Shown: piece by piece, positions 45,194 to 55,830 of the stretch
How positions within the stretch are numbered: the stretch's first letter is position 1
Layout: each line of letters begins with the position of its first letter
Assembly (NCBI RefSeq): GCF_019320115.1
Contig: NC_089585.1
Coordinates: 145,283,769 to 145,347,768 of the forward strand
Direction of reading: 5' to 3'
DNA: 64,000 nucleotides
Origin: Miscanthus floridulus
Taxonomy: Eukaryota > Streptophyta > Magnoliopsida > Poales > Poaceae
Position numbers and translations under genes: made by a program
Notes under the pieces: model-generated
Database searches by the model: none
Told to the model about the DNA's origin: nothing
What the model saw: only the letters and a program-made list of their open reading frames with translations

Positions 45194-45665
45194 GCACGAG
45201 TTATAGGCAATCGCGTGTCACGTGTCAAACGATCCAAAAATGAGAAAAAGGTTAAATCGCTTGCCCGCTCTCGCCTAGCCTTGCCGAGCAAGACCAACGG
45301 TTTAGTCCTAACGTGTTGTAAGTATCCCATTCTTATCCCCTGATGCACGATTGCCTATGCCTGCACGAGTTATAGGCAATCACGTGTCACGTGTCAAGCG
45401 ATCCAAAAATGAGAAAAAAATAAGAAAAAGGTTAAATCGCTTGCCCACTCTCGCCTAGCCTTGCCGAGCAAGGTCAATGGTTTAGTCCTAACGTGTTGTA
45501 AGTATCCCATTCGTATCCCCTGATACACGATTGCCTATGCCTGCACGAGTTATGGGCAATCGCGTGTCACGTGTCAAGCGATCCAAAAATGAGAAAAAGG
45601 TTAAAAAGCATGAGTTATAGGCAATCGCGTGTCAGGTGTCAAGCGATCCAAAAATGAGAAAAATG
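45194..45665. repeat. Hairpin-bearing tandem repeat
   Basis: GCACGAGTTATAGGCAATCG occurs at 45194, 45363 and 45543 (periods 169 and 180 bases) and, as GCATGAGTTATAGG, near 45608. Each full unit includes CTTGCCCRCTCTCGCCTAGC and TAGTCCTAACGTGTTGTAAG. At unit junctions GATTGCCTAT and ATAGGCAATC form an inverted pair with a 13-base loop. Confidence 0.85.
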
Positions 45666-45686
45666 TTAAAAAGAAAAAAAAAAGCA

Positions 45687-45767
45687 TGTTGAGAGTGGGA
45701 TTTGAACCCACTCACTTTCGGACCAGAACCTTAATCTGGTGCCTTAGACCAATTCGGCCATCTCAAC
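45687..45767 (-). tRNA. tRNA-Leu (anticodon AAG)
   Basis: 81 bases that fold into a complete cloverleaf with a long variable arm. Acceptor stem GTTGAGA/TCTCAAC pairs perfectly. The D stem is GCC/GGC, the anticodon stem CCAGA/TCTGG with loop TTAAGGT (anticodon AAG), and the T stem GTGGG/CCCAC with loop TTCAAAT. The B box GGTTCAAATCC is good; the A box has one A where G is usual. A run of T follows on the minus strand (A run at 45673-45683), serving as Pol III terminator. It decodes CUU in the cytosol. It is likely functional, though several differences from typical plant copies leave a diverged copy possible. Confidence 0.88.
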
Positions 45768-46197
45768 TTTTGATGTCAAGATTCTTGTAAGTTTATTTGA
45801 TAGCTATATGTATGGTAATCATATTGCCATTTAAGGATTCTTCGGTATGATAACCTATTTACATGATTTTGTTCCCTACCACCAAAAAAAAACAAATGTA
45901 CAAATATAGCTGGTGGACTTTTACCTATGAAAGGTACTGAATTGTACTCCTTACTATGCTTTTCCACAGCACACCGATGTGTGCTCTTATATCCTACCCT
46001 AGGTTAGGGTTCATAACCTATACTTTTGTTAAGAGCTATTTTTAACTTAACTATTATCAAAGTACTCACCACAACCTTTGTTAATAAGTTTTAAACTTAA
46101 ATTGAGAAGTCATGGATTTAACCTCACTTTTGTTTTAGGCTCTTTAATATTTATCTTAGACTTCACCAAAAATTTTCAAATCACCCCTTGATTAGTA
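45768..46197. other. Intergenic, no gene seen
   Basis: AT-rich, no recognised element; it lies between the tRNA gene and the Helitron. Confidence 0.5.
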
Positions 46198-47039
46198 CTA
46201 GCAAATATGCCCGTGCATTACAATGGGACGTATATTTTGTGACGAGGTCACCTGAAATTTTACCTCAGAGATTTATTTCACTATCACGTCATGCATTTGA
46301 ACTCACGTCGGAATCAAACTCCATATTATGCCTGGACACGTGTTGTTCGCTCTAACCCTATGAGAACCGAACAGAATGGCAAACCATGAAAATGCTCGAT
46401 ATTCTAATTTGTTTGGAATCGGAGTCCATCCCATATTTGAACACGCTATTCTTATTTGTACGGCACAAGAGAGATTAGGTCCGGCCATCCTCAGCAAACA
46501 TTTGTGAACGACGGACAAAAAAAATTCTCTCTCTACTATTAGAGACATTCGTATATTGCTGGTTAGAATGGTAGCACATCAACCTGACCAAGGCTTGAAG
46601 CTAACCATAAATATTGCACGCTGCTGTATTCCACCTCCACCTCTCTCCCATCCACACACACCTTTTCCGATCTCACTCTGAACAGGCGTAGGAACCCAAG
46701 CTAGAAGCTCCCCTCTTTCTTTTTTGCTTCGTTCCTCATGGAAATAATTAAAGTCCTGCCGTCGATAGGAGATTAACTCGAGATTGTTTATTTGTCTGTG
46801 GGTGCGCTCGCAGGTTTTACAAAGAAAGAAAATCGTCGGCTCAAAAAGAAAAAAGGAAAAAAAAACTCGTGCATGCCTTTCCTGCTTTCCATCTCATGCT
46901 GGCTGCTGCCCAGTGACTCGGAACTTTAGATAGGAAAACGTGAGAGAGAGGAGCGTGAGATTGGAGACGGTTAGACGGCCAGACCAAACAAATGGAACCA
47001 ATAAAATAGAAGGAAATTTTGCTTCTTTATTATTAGGGA
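46198..47039 (-). mobile_element. Short non-autonomous Helitron
   Basis: On the minus strand it begins TCCCTAATAATAAAG (5' end at 47039) and ends with a CCCATTGTAATGCACGGG hairpin-like element, then CATATTTGCTAG (3' end at 46198). The flanking bases are A on the 5' side and T on the 3' side, the A-T insertion site of Helitrons. Length 842 bases. No Rep/helicase gene is present, so it depends on another element. Confidence 0.8.
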
Positions 47040-50000
47040 TAGGTTCATTACATGTTACCCTTTGGTTCCCATGGTAGACTAACAAAAAAAAATGTAAATT
47101 GCTTTGCTTGAGGGAAAGATGCATATCGTGCCGATGGGCTCTCTTTCACCCTACAGGTATTATTGGGCCTTCTCCAGCCCGAAGAAGGATTATAGGCCGA
47201 ATGTGCTTAATCGAAAAAAAAAACCGAAGAATGTGTTTGCCGGACGCGCGCAGCTCATCTATTCTCTCACACTTCACACAATTGGACGAAGCTGGTCCGA
47301 TTCAGGGGCAGCCATTTTGTTCGACGGAAAGGAACGGGAAAAAAAAAATCTTGTGTCACATCGTCCTACGGATCATCCCATAACTACACGGTGTAACTGA
47401 TGCTCTTGGGAACTTGACGAACTTTTCAGAAAGTAGAGGAGCAGTGCAAAGCTCTGCTCTGAGCCACTGACCATAGGCTAGCCATTGGAGATCGACGTGT
47501 TTGATTCCTGAATCGAAACTGGATCTCGGTGATATGCTGGATGCCGCGGATAAGGTTTGATTTCCCTTTTGCTGCCACAAGTGAATCCATTTCCTCCAAA
47601 TATGGATCTCTATCACTATCAGTATAATAAATACCTAGTACTACCAAGTCTTCTCGACTTCTATCCTTCTTTCTCCATTTGTTACAGAACACAGTGCTTA
47701 TAATTATTACCTGCCATGTAAGATAGATGCTCCATTTTTTTTGACACAGTGGAACTCCTATATATAAAATCGGAACTGAACACTTTATCTATCTATCTGT
47801 TTCTTCAGTCGATTGGGATAAGATTGCTAACCGCTTCTGCTTGCTAGCCACCGCATTGGCCGTATACAGGTGCAATTCGGCTGCGGCTGGATTGAATGAA
47901 CCCCTGCTAGGTAGCGTCTGCAGGTTGAAGACATGGACAAATTTAAGCGGCACACACTCGAAGCTCCCCTAGCTAGCTAGCTATCCTGATCCCTGAAGTC
48001 ACGTACATTGGCACAAACTAACGAAAGCTCAAGATCAGCAGTGCTGGCGCTGACGATCTGCATGCGTTACAAGCGGTGTCTCTCTCCCCTGATCTCTCTC
48101 ACAGACACAGGAGTGGACGACTTGATGACGTAGGCTGTCTACGCAATACTTTAGTAGTACTGAAAAGAACATGGAATAAAGATCCGGCATGCATTTGCGT
48201 CTTCTGAAAGACATCATCAGCTCTTCTGCATCGTCCACTTACTACTCGTAGCTCTCTGCTGCTAATACGCGAGATGGTGGCGGAGCCCACTGATCCTCCC
48301 TCTTGCTGTCTTGCAAAGGCGCAGTGCAACCGTGCAGCTAGCAACTTTCTAGTGTCTACCTAGGGCGCAAGAAAGAGACGGTCAAAAGGCACCGCCGATC
48401 CCTGCCGATATACCAAAAATCTCGTGGAGGCAGCACTGCGCTTGCACTTGCACTTGCAGAAGAGTTGCGTCCGCCAAAAAGGCCCCTCTCTGACGATCTA
48501 AGGTGCCTTTTCTAGCTTCTCTCCCAAGTCCCACCACCCCAGCTGGGTAGCACAACGCACGGATAGACGTACCAGCACAGAGCACGCATCACACCTGCAT
48601 CAGCGTGATTCACACATATCGACAGACCTTCACCAAGCAGGGACATGCATGTCCCGTTATAGTCATTACTCAGCAGCAGTTGTGGGGTTCCAAATATATC
48701 ATTTGTGTTGCATGTTCACGGCTGCAACAAGCTAAGCGAAGAATGCGCGTGTAGGTGTAGCTCCAGAATTGTGGCAATCAAGGCCGTGTGTTGAGGCGAT
48801 CCCATCGACCTGTTTGTTGGATGGCTGATCAGTCCGTCTATCGATTCCGCTCAGAACGGGGCCAACCGCTGTGTAGGGTAGCTAGCTGCTGGCTGCTGCC
48901 ATATGCCAGGCGGAAGACGAGACCGAAGTGGCCGCGACACGCACACGTGAACACAGCCGGCGTTGTGCTGTGACCTTAATTCTTCTGGCTCGTGGTCGTG
49001 GATGCCGAGCACTAACCCCCACTTCGTCCTGTGGCTCCTGATTTCTCCTCAGCTCGCATCGTATAGCAGTATCATTTTTTCCTCCCTCCTGTCGCGCTCG
49101 CACGGTCGCCACCAACACATGGTGGTGGCCTCTGACGTCGCCAAGGCGTCACGGTGGCGTCACCGTCCGCGGCGCGCCCCCACGCACGACCGCTGTCGGG
49201 GCACGTCGGCATTCGAATTCATTGTTCCTCCGCTTCCGCCTCGGCTATCCCTTCACGCACTGTGGGATGGGCCGTGGGCGTGCGTGATCGGCCGTACGTC
49301 GCCGTCACACGGCCCCGCCGCATCCGCGAACTGGAATCATGACCTAAACGCGGCCGCCACGTTCTCTAACGTACCCATGCATTTTGATTTTGGTAGCAGA
49401 GTACACGATTGACTTGGGGCGGAAAAAAGAGTCAGCTCACCTGGGACCTGGCTTTTGTTTCTCTCGCTCGGCCTCATGTCTCTGGCAACAGACCAGAGCA
49501 ACGTAACCACCGTTCGGTCTCCCAAACGAACCGCACCAGGGTCATCAACCCACTCGCCGTGACTGGCGCGCCCCGTACGAGCGAAACGATGACTTCCCAC
49601 CCAAAGCCGTAGCCGGCGCACGCTCCGTTGTTTAGATCACGTACGTACGGGTCGTCCCGTGGTGGTGATGCGCCGGCCGTGACCCGCCACGCCAGGCGCG
49701 ACGCAGGGCACCACCTCCACCGGGGCAGCGCTTTGCCATGGACGGCACGGGCGGGCGCGGGGCGGTGGCGCGACGCATTACGGCTTAATTCTGCGATCCG
49801 CCGGACGAAAAGCCCTGCCCTCTCGGACGAGCAAGAGCTGCCGGACGGCCGGGTCGGCGCGCAAGCCGACTCGATCTGATCTGATCGCTCTGCCCATGTC
49901 GCGCATTACGACCTGTCGCGCGCGCCCGGGTGAGTGAGTGCGCTCTAGGCCTTTAGCCCTCTCGCAGTCGCCCTAATCTCCGCTTGCTCCTGCGCACCTT

Positions 50001-51181
50001 TCCTCTCCTTTTCGCTTTACACGGCCCGATGTAGTGAGCCGAGTTCAGACCGGCTTTCCTTTGCTTGTACTCATGCACGACACGGTCCTTTTCCTCACGC
50101 GCGCGCGCGCGCTCGCCCCGCCCGCACGCGATCGGAAAAGCGCCCGGGATTTCCATGAACGGATGGATTCCACCACTAAACCGACGTTGCCGGACGAGCT
50201 CGACTTCTCCTAGTTTTGCCGGCTCGTTTTTCTGGCCTGGCGTGCCCGGACTCTTCACCGTCCGGCAACATCAAGCGCACGCAGCGCCGGCTCCGTCCCG
50301 TCCATACAATCTCGCCCGTTCGACGCTCGTCGCTTTACATTCATAGACATGTTCTAAAGTAAAAGCCTATGCTAGGATGCGCGGCTATGTACATTCGTGC
50401 GTGCGTGCGGTTTAAAAGGAGCGGGGATGCAAAGAGACAAACCGATGGTCACCACGGGCTGCTGCACGCTCAGTTGAACGATCGGTACTATAAAAGGTTG
50501 TGGCGTTCACTCATCGTCCTCCACTTAATAAATAAACTAATAAAAGCGGCTGAGCGAAGCGTGGCAGGACGTTGTACGTAAGTGCAAAATCTTCCTTGAT
50601 CGCCATGAACCAACCAACCTGTCCGTGCCGCGCCGCGCCGTCTTCCATCGTACGACGGGCGGGCGACGCCGCGTGCCCAGCGCGCGTGCCCTTGGGCTTT
50701 GGATTTTTTCTCCCCACGTTCCGTAGCGAAAACAGTGGGTCTGGACCACCCACCTCGGCCGCGGCCGGACGGCCGGCGGCAGCCGCACGCGATGCGACCG
50801 ATATGATCCAACGAGCACTCAGGAGCCGTGTATCCGCAGTTACTGGACAAGCACGGGGGAGGACTGGAGCAGGGGTCATCAGTCGTCACGACCTGCGTCC
50901 TTGTCCAGGCGTGGTTTTCACCGCCGGGCGGTGGGGCCACGACCCCGGTCGCGGTCGGCACCGGCAGTGCCGAACTAGCGGTCCTGAGATTATGGTCGTA
51001 GAGTTCCTTCCGCCTCCTCGTGTAGGAGTATGTGGCACCAGCCATCAGTTTCAGAACATAACACATAAGAAGTTTAACACGCTGATGCTTATTATGATCA
51101 TCCTTAACAATGAAGTGCACATTCATGTGCGGTGCGGGCGGGCGGTGACGCAGACGCAGAGCTGCAGACACCGCAGCGTGC
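47040..51181. other. Low-repeat region without a convincing gene
   Basis: Over 4 kb without a recognised transposon. GC-rich stretches lie at 49100-50320 and 50570-51180, the latter holding long overlapping open frames on both strands that lack domains and look compositional. A CG dinucleotide run is at 50098-50112. The frame at 47426-47692 (minus) reads like protein in part (REDLVVLGIYYTDSDRDPYL) but I do not recognise it. A gene missed here is possible. Confidence 0.4.
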
Positions 51182-51186
51182 CGATC

Positions 51187-51646
51187 TGCGGGGTATAATA
51201 CCCACGGCCATGGACATGGCCGCACCATTAGAAGAGATCTAGCCCATAAGATCAAGGTCTACGGTGCTCAGGTCTGAACGACATACATCTCAAGGCAATC
51301 AGAAGATATTTTGGCGATGAAGTAAGATCTTTTCGGATATGATAGATATCATATTCCTGGTAAATACTTATCATATACCCAAATGGATATAGATCTAACC
51401 GGTGTGTAACCATGTCCCCAAACTATATAAGGCGGGCAGGGACCTCCTCGAAATCATCTTATATTCAATACAATACACCAAAGACACAGGACGTAGGGTA
51501 TTACGTCGATCAGACGGTCCGAACCTGTCTAAATCGCTGTCTCTGCGTTTGTGTCACCATCCGGCTCCTATTACGCGCACCTCCATCAATTCATCTACTA
51601 CCATAGATATACCCCTCGGTAGACTGCCGATCATATTTCATCGACA
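51187..51646 (+). repeat. 5' LTR of the non-coding element
   Basis: 460 bases. Many substitutions and small indels separate it from 54426-54894, indicating an old insertion. Confidence 0.9.
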
Positions 51647-52246
51647 GTGACACGCCGAACAGAGGCTATGCGCATGATCCATGACGAACCAGATGAACCT
51701 CAAAATCACCGCCATCCGTGGCAATTTAGCTTCAGGCGGCGGCGCCCTTCACCTATGATGGAGCCGCCGTCTCGAGGCTATTCGCAGTGACTCGACGTCG
51801 CTACGCCACTCGTGAATTCGCGGCGGTACGCTTGGGTACGTGGAGTAGATCCTGTTCGGCGCACATGGCTCTACGTCCTGCAGCAACCCTATTAATCAGG
51901 ATCGGCAGCCACGCACGATGCTCCTGTTCATGCCATCGGTGGAAGCGTCAAGCGACGTCTACGTAGGAATCGTCACACAACCTCAGGCAACAAAGGAGGA
52001 CGTACAGTGCTATGCATTAATTGGCTTGTATATACGGGAGTGCGCGCACACACATGCATGCATGTAGGTCGCAAGCACAAACACGCCCGGCGTCTTGTTG
52101 ACAAGCTAAGTCCTATTCCTTTCTTCCAATTTAGTATCGTATTGCATGTTTATGTCTGTGTGTATCCACATACGCTTCTATGGTTATTCACAGCAGCGAT
52201 CATCCTCGTCTTCCATCACGACACATCGGACCTCGCCCTCGACTAC

Positions 52247-52437
52247 AGCCCATTTGGTATGGCTCAACCAAAACGGCTTCGCCGGTGAAGCCAAAGCCGG
52301 TGAAGCTAGAAAAACTGACTTTTTCAGGCTTCTAGTTCATTTTAACCCCGGCTTACAAAACGGCTTCACGCTACAGTGCCTCGATTTACGCAAAATAGAT
52401 GAAGCCGAAGCCGGCATAAGCCGTGCCAAAGAGGCCC
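52247..52437. mobile_element. MITE with GGGCCTCTTTGGCACGGCT-type ends
   Basis: Left AGCCCATTTGGTATGGCT and right (inverted) GGGCCTCTTTGGCACGGCT. TAC flanks both sides (52244-52246, 52438-52440). The interior is rich in GAAGCCGAAGCCGG-like sequence. It is an abundant grass type with a 3-bp TSD. Confidence 0.72.
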
Positions 52438-52455
52438 TACGACTACAACTCTTCT

Positions 52456-52593
52456 GGCCCCGTTCGCTTGGAGGAATTCTGGAGGAATTTGGAGGAATTT
52501 AGATGAATCTGAAGGAATTTGTGAGAGGAAAACACTGTTCCGGATGAAAAAAGAAGCGGATCAAGCCGAACTTAAGGGTACGCGAACGGGGCC
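52456..52593. mobile_element. 138-bp MITE with GGCCCCGTTCGC ends
   Basis: Perfect 12-base terminal inverted repeat GGCCCCGTTCGC. TCT flanks both ends (52453-52455, 52594-52596). The interior has three GGAGGAATTT-like units. Confidence 0.82.
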
Positions 52594-53736
52594 TCTGTGT
52601 AGACGCGAGCTGGATATTATATACGCCGATTACTCCACTCCGTCGGCTATTAAAGTGCCATGTCGCATCGTCTCTCCGGCCAGATTGAATGCGGCTACAA
52701 CAACGATCTCTCCATATCTGATCTGCCTAAGGCCAACCAACGGCATAAGGATGACGTCACCCGAACTACTCACTCCAACCACATGCCGCGTCGCAATGAT
52801 GATCGCCGCGTAGAACGGCGCTACGACGACCGCGACTGACGCCATGACGACAGGCTGAAAAGTTCAAGGGCCGGGCAATTTCATCGACGCGGACCAGATA
52901 ACATCATATGCCGCCGATCGGACATTATGACTAAAGATAAGTACATCTCCTATATCTGCATTTAATATAGTTTTCTCTAATTATTTTCTCCAAGTTTTCG
53001 CCATGCTTCTCCAATTATTATTTGTCCGGTTATTCTCTATAATTAAATATCTCCATGTGTTAATATCTTCATGTTTAAGATGCTCCATAATGCAGTATCT
53101 TGAACATATTCTTCGTAAACTCACCGACCAGCCACATTCTCACTTGTGTTATCCAGAGACGGTCATGTTCCTGATTTCTCCCTAAACGTGCATGAGCAGT
53201 AGCGCTCTGCGTCATGGACATCGGCAGCGGCTCCTCGGCGACGCCTATACCCTTAAGCGTGCATGAGCATTAGCGCTCTACGCCATGTGGTATGGCTAGC
53301 TAGGGCTAGAGACTCGATAAAGAACCAATTGGTCGGACTCCGTTTATATTTTAAATTTGAACACTTTATACAAAAATACGAACATAATATCGCATATGTT
53401 GTTCATATATTTTTACATCATGTACTACCTATTCTACATATTTGTATTATAGAGGCCAGGTTCAGTCGACGAGCTTATTTTTTACGCTCGGGGACTGAAT
53501 CAGTTGGGATGGACAAGAGGATCATCGTCCGGATGGTCACACCACCTAGCACTCGGACTTCACCGCCGACCAACTGGTCGGATCGTTAGGCTCGATCGGT
53601 TGGTCGGATTGCTCGGCGTTGTTGGTAGACTGCTCGGCGCTCCCTATGTCTCGGCGCTCACTTCGTCGCCGACCAGTTGGTTGGGCTGCTTGGTGCTCGA
53701 TTCTTCGCCAACCAACTGGTCGGATTGTCCGCCATT

Positions 53737-53872
53737 TCATCACCAGCTAAGCTAGGGACTCCTTGACGTTCGGATCCTTCGTGCAAGCGTTGCCAGCTAA
53801 GCTGGGGACTCCTCGGCGTTCGGATTCTTCGTGCAAGAGTCGCCAGCTAAGCTAGAGACTCCCTTGATGATC
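53737..53872 (+). repeat. Tandem repeat of about 50 bases
   Basis: GCCAGCTAAGCTNGGGACTC, then CTNGACGTTCGGAT and CTTCGTGCAAG recur two and a half times. Located inside the non-coding LTR element. Confidence 0.8.
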
Positions 53873-54239
53873 GGATCTTGTTACGTCTCATCGGTGTGCT
53901 ATCAACTTGCTTCATGTTGTTCGGATTAGGGTGCTGATTTTGGGTAGCACATCTGGGGTCTTGATACGCACATGACAGATGACGTTGGCAAGCTTTTAGG
54001 CTTATTTTCTTTGACCCTACTACAAGATTCATTCTTCATCTTCTAGTAGGCTCGGGGACTAAGTGGCTACACTTCACTTGGCGGTGAATGTAGTGCCTTT
54101 TTTCCTGATTTACACTTTGATCTCACAAACGGAGTCTAAGTGGCTACACTTCGCCCAAGATGGAGAATTTTTAAAATTTTATCTTGAGCCCCTTATATCC
54201 TTCTGGCAAGCCTTACTTGGCTAAGTCCAAGATTTGCGT

Positions 54240-54350
54240 ACCAGTTAAACCAGTCGGCTTCGACTGGTCGGATTACCAGTTAAACTGGTCGGCACTACAT
54301 TTTGTTGTTTGTATTACCAGTTAAACTGGTCGGATTGCCAGATTTGGTGG
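54240..54350. repeat. ACCAGTTAAACTGGT palindrome cluster
   Basis: The 15-base near-palindrome ACCAGTTAAACTGGT occurs twice, with a variant (ACCAGTTAAACCAGT) just before. Related CCAACTGGTCGGAT motifs recur from 53320 on. Confidence 0.75.
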
Positions 54351-54425
54351 CTGACTCCAAGTTAAACTGCTTCGACTTGCTCAAGACGGCGTTGCTCAGC
54401 GGATACAAAGCGCTCGGGGACTACT

Positions 54426-54894
54426 TGTGGGGGTATAACCCTAGGTATCCACGGCAATGGACATTGGCCACACCACCAGGGGAGGTCCAGCCCATAAGAT
54501 CAAGGCCTACGGTGCCTAGTTCTGGTCGGCGTGCACCGCAAGGCAATCAGAAGAAATTTTAGCGATGAAGGAAGATCTTTTCGGATATGATAGATATCGT
54601 GTTCCTTGTAAATACTTACCATATACCCAAATAGATCTAGATCTAACCGACTTGTAACCCTACCCCCAGACTATATAAGGCGAGCAGGGACTCCCTCGAA
54701 ATCATCTCATATTCAATACAATACACCAAAGACACAGGACGTAGGGTATTACGTCGATCAGACAGCCCGAACCTGTCTAAATCATTGTCTCTGTACTTGT
54801 GTCACTATCTGGTTCCTATTACGTGTACCTCTATCGATTCATCTACTACCGTGAGCATACCCCTCAGTAGACTACCGACTATATTTCATCGACA
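54426..54894 (+). repeat. 3' LTR of the non-coding element
   Basis: 469 bases, begins TGTGGGGGTATAACC. Partner of 51187-51646. Confidence 0.9.
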
Positions 54895-55830
54895 CGATCC
54901 CCAGCCGACGTGGCTCGTTTGTCGCTCGCACCCTCCCCGTCATGCCATCACCTGCCCATGCACAGGTTTCTCTCGGACACCCTTGCCCATGCAGGGAGGC
55001 ATGCGCTGCTCCTCACAACGTGGGGCATGCAACTGGACGGCTTGTGTCATACACATTCCACGGCCACCATGCCGAGTTGGATATATATATATGAATCATA
55101 TCAATTTCAAGAAAGAAGCTTTAAAGCCTTGTGTTGGTTTACTTGAAATGTTGACCATGCATGGGTACGTATCGACCAAATTTTTTATTTTTAGCCCTTT
55201 TTTGAAAACATTTCACAAATATGCCTCTGGAGGTAATATTTCAAAATCTGGACCCTTAGCTCGGCGCCATCGTTGCTGGCGCCGAGCTTACACTGCTCGG
55301 CGCCATCGTTGTCGGTGCCGAGGTCTTGGGCTCGACGTAGACATGGCGGTGACTTGGCAGGCAGCTCAGCGCCATTGATCCTAGTGCCAAGCATGGCGCC
55401 GTAGATCCTGGCGCTGAGATGGTGTTTTTTCCTGGCTCCAACCTTCCTACCCGAGCCTTCTTTCTCTTCTTTCTCCTCTCTCTCAGGTTTTTTCTCTGCC
55501 CACTTCGCCTTACCTCACGAATCGACATATTGGACCTTGAAAACTTTGATTTGATCCGTAGATCTTCGAGAGCAAGGTATCATCACTCTTCTCCTAGTTT
55601 TTTCGCATCGATTTGGTATATATTAGTCGGATTTTTCAACCTAAGAATCATCATTACTTAGGGTTTCATGCAATTTTTAACATTTGTATTATACAACACT
55701 AGGTTTAGGGATTAATGTTAATTGCTTTCGGTTCTTAGAACAAAATTGGTTGTATTATAGTTATGGTTCTCATTGATATTAATTTGTGATGTTTTGATTT
55801 TTGTTTATTAAATTACAACTATTTTGTTAG

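Larger units (their letters stand above)
51187..54894 (+). mobile_element. Non-coding LTR element (LARD/TRIM-like)
   Basis: Direct repeats 51187-51646 and 54426-54894 start TG and end CATCGACA. The target duplication CGATC is perfect (51182-51186 and 54895-54899). The LTRs contain ACTATATAAGGCG as promoter and share GACACAGGACGTAGGGTATT. The 2.8-kb interior has no gag, protease or polymerase motif and holds two MITEs and short repeats. A GCTCGGGGACTACT tract before the 3' LTR resembles that of gypsy Tat-lineage elements, the likely helper group. Confidence 0.88.

Noticed and set aside
45194..45665. CRISPR-like repeat array
   Set aside because: Units are 169-180 bases with similar content throughout, not short repeats with unique spacers, and the context is a plant nuclear genome.
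47426..47692. Possible organelle-derived protein fragment
   Set aside because: The reading REDLVVLGIYYTDSDRDPYL looks protein-like, but I could not match it to a chloroplast or mitochondrial gene with confidence.
50488..51255. 255-codon minus-strand frame and 208-codon plus-strand frame at the same place
   Set aside because: Mutually overlapping, no conserved motif; the minus frame also runs into the LTR at 51187.
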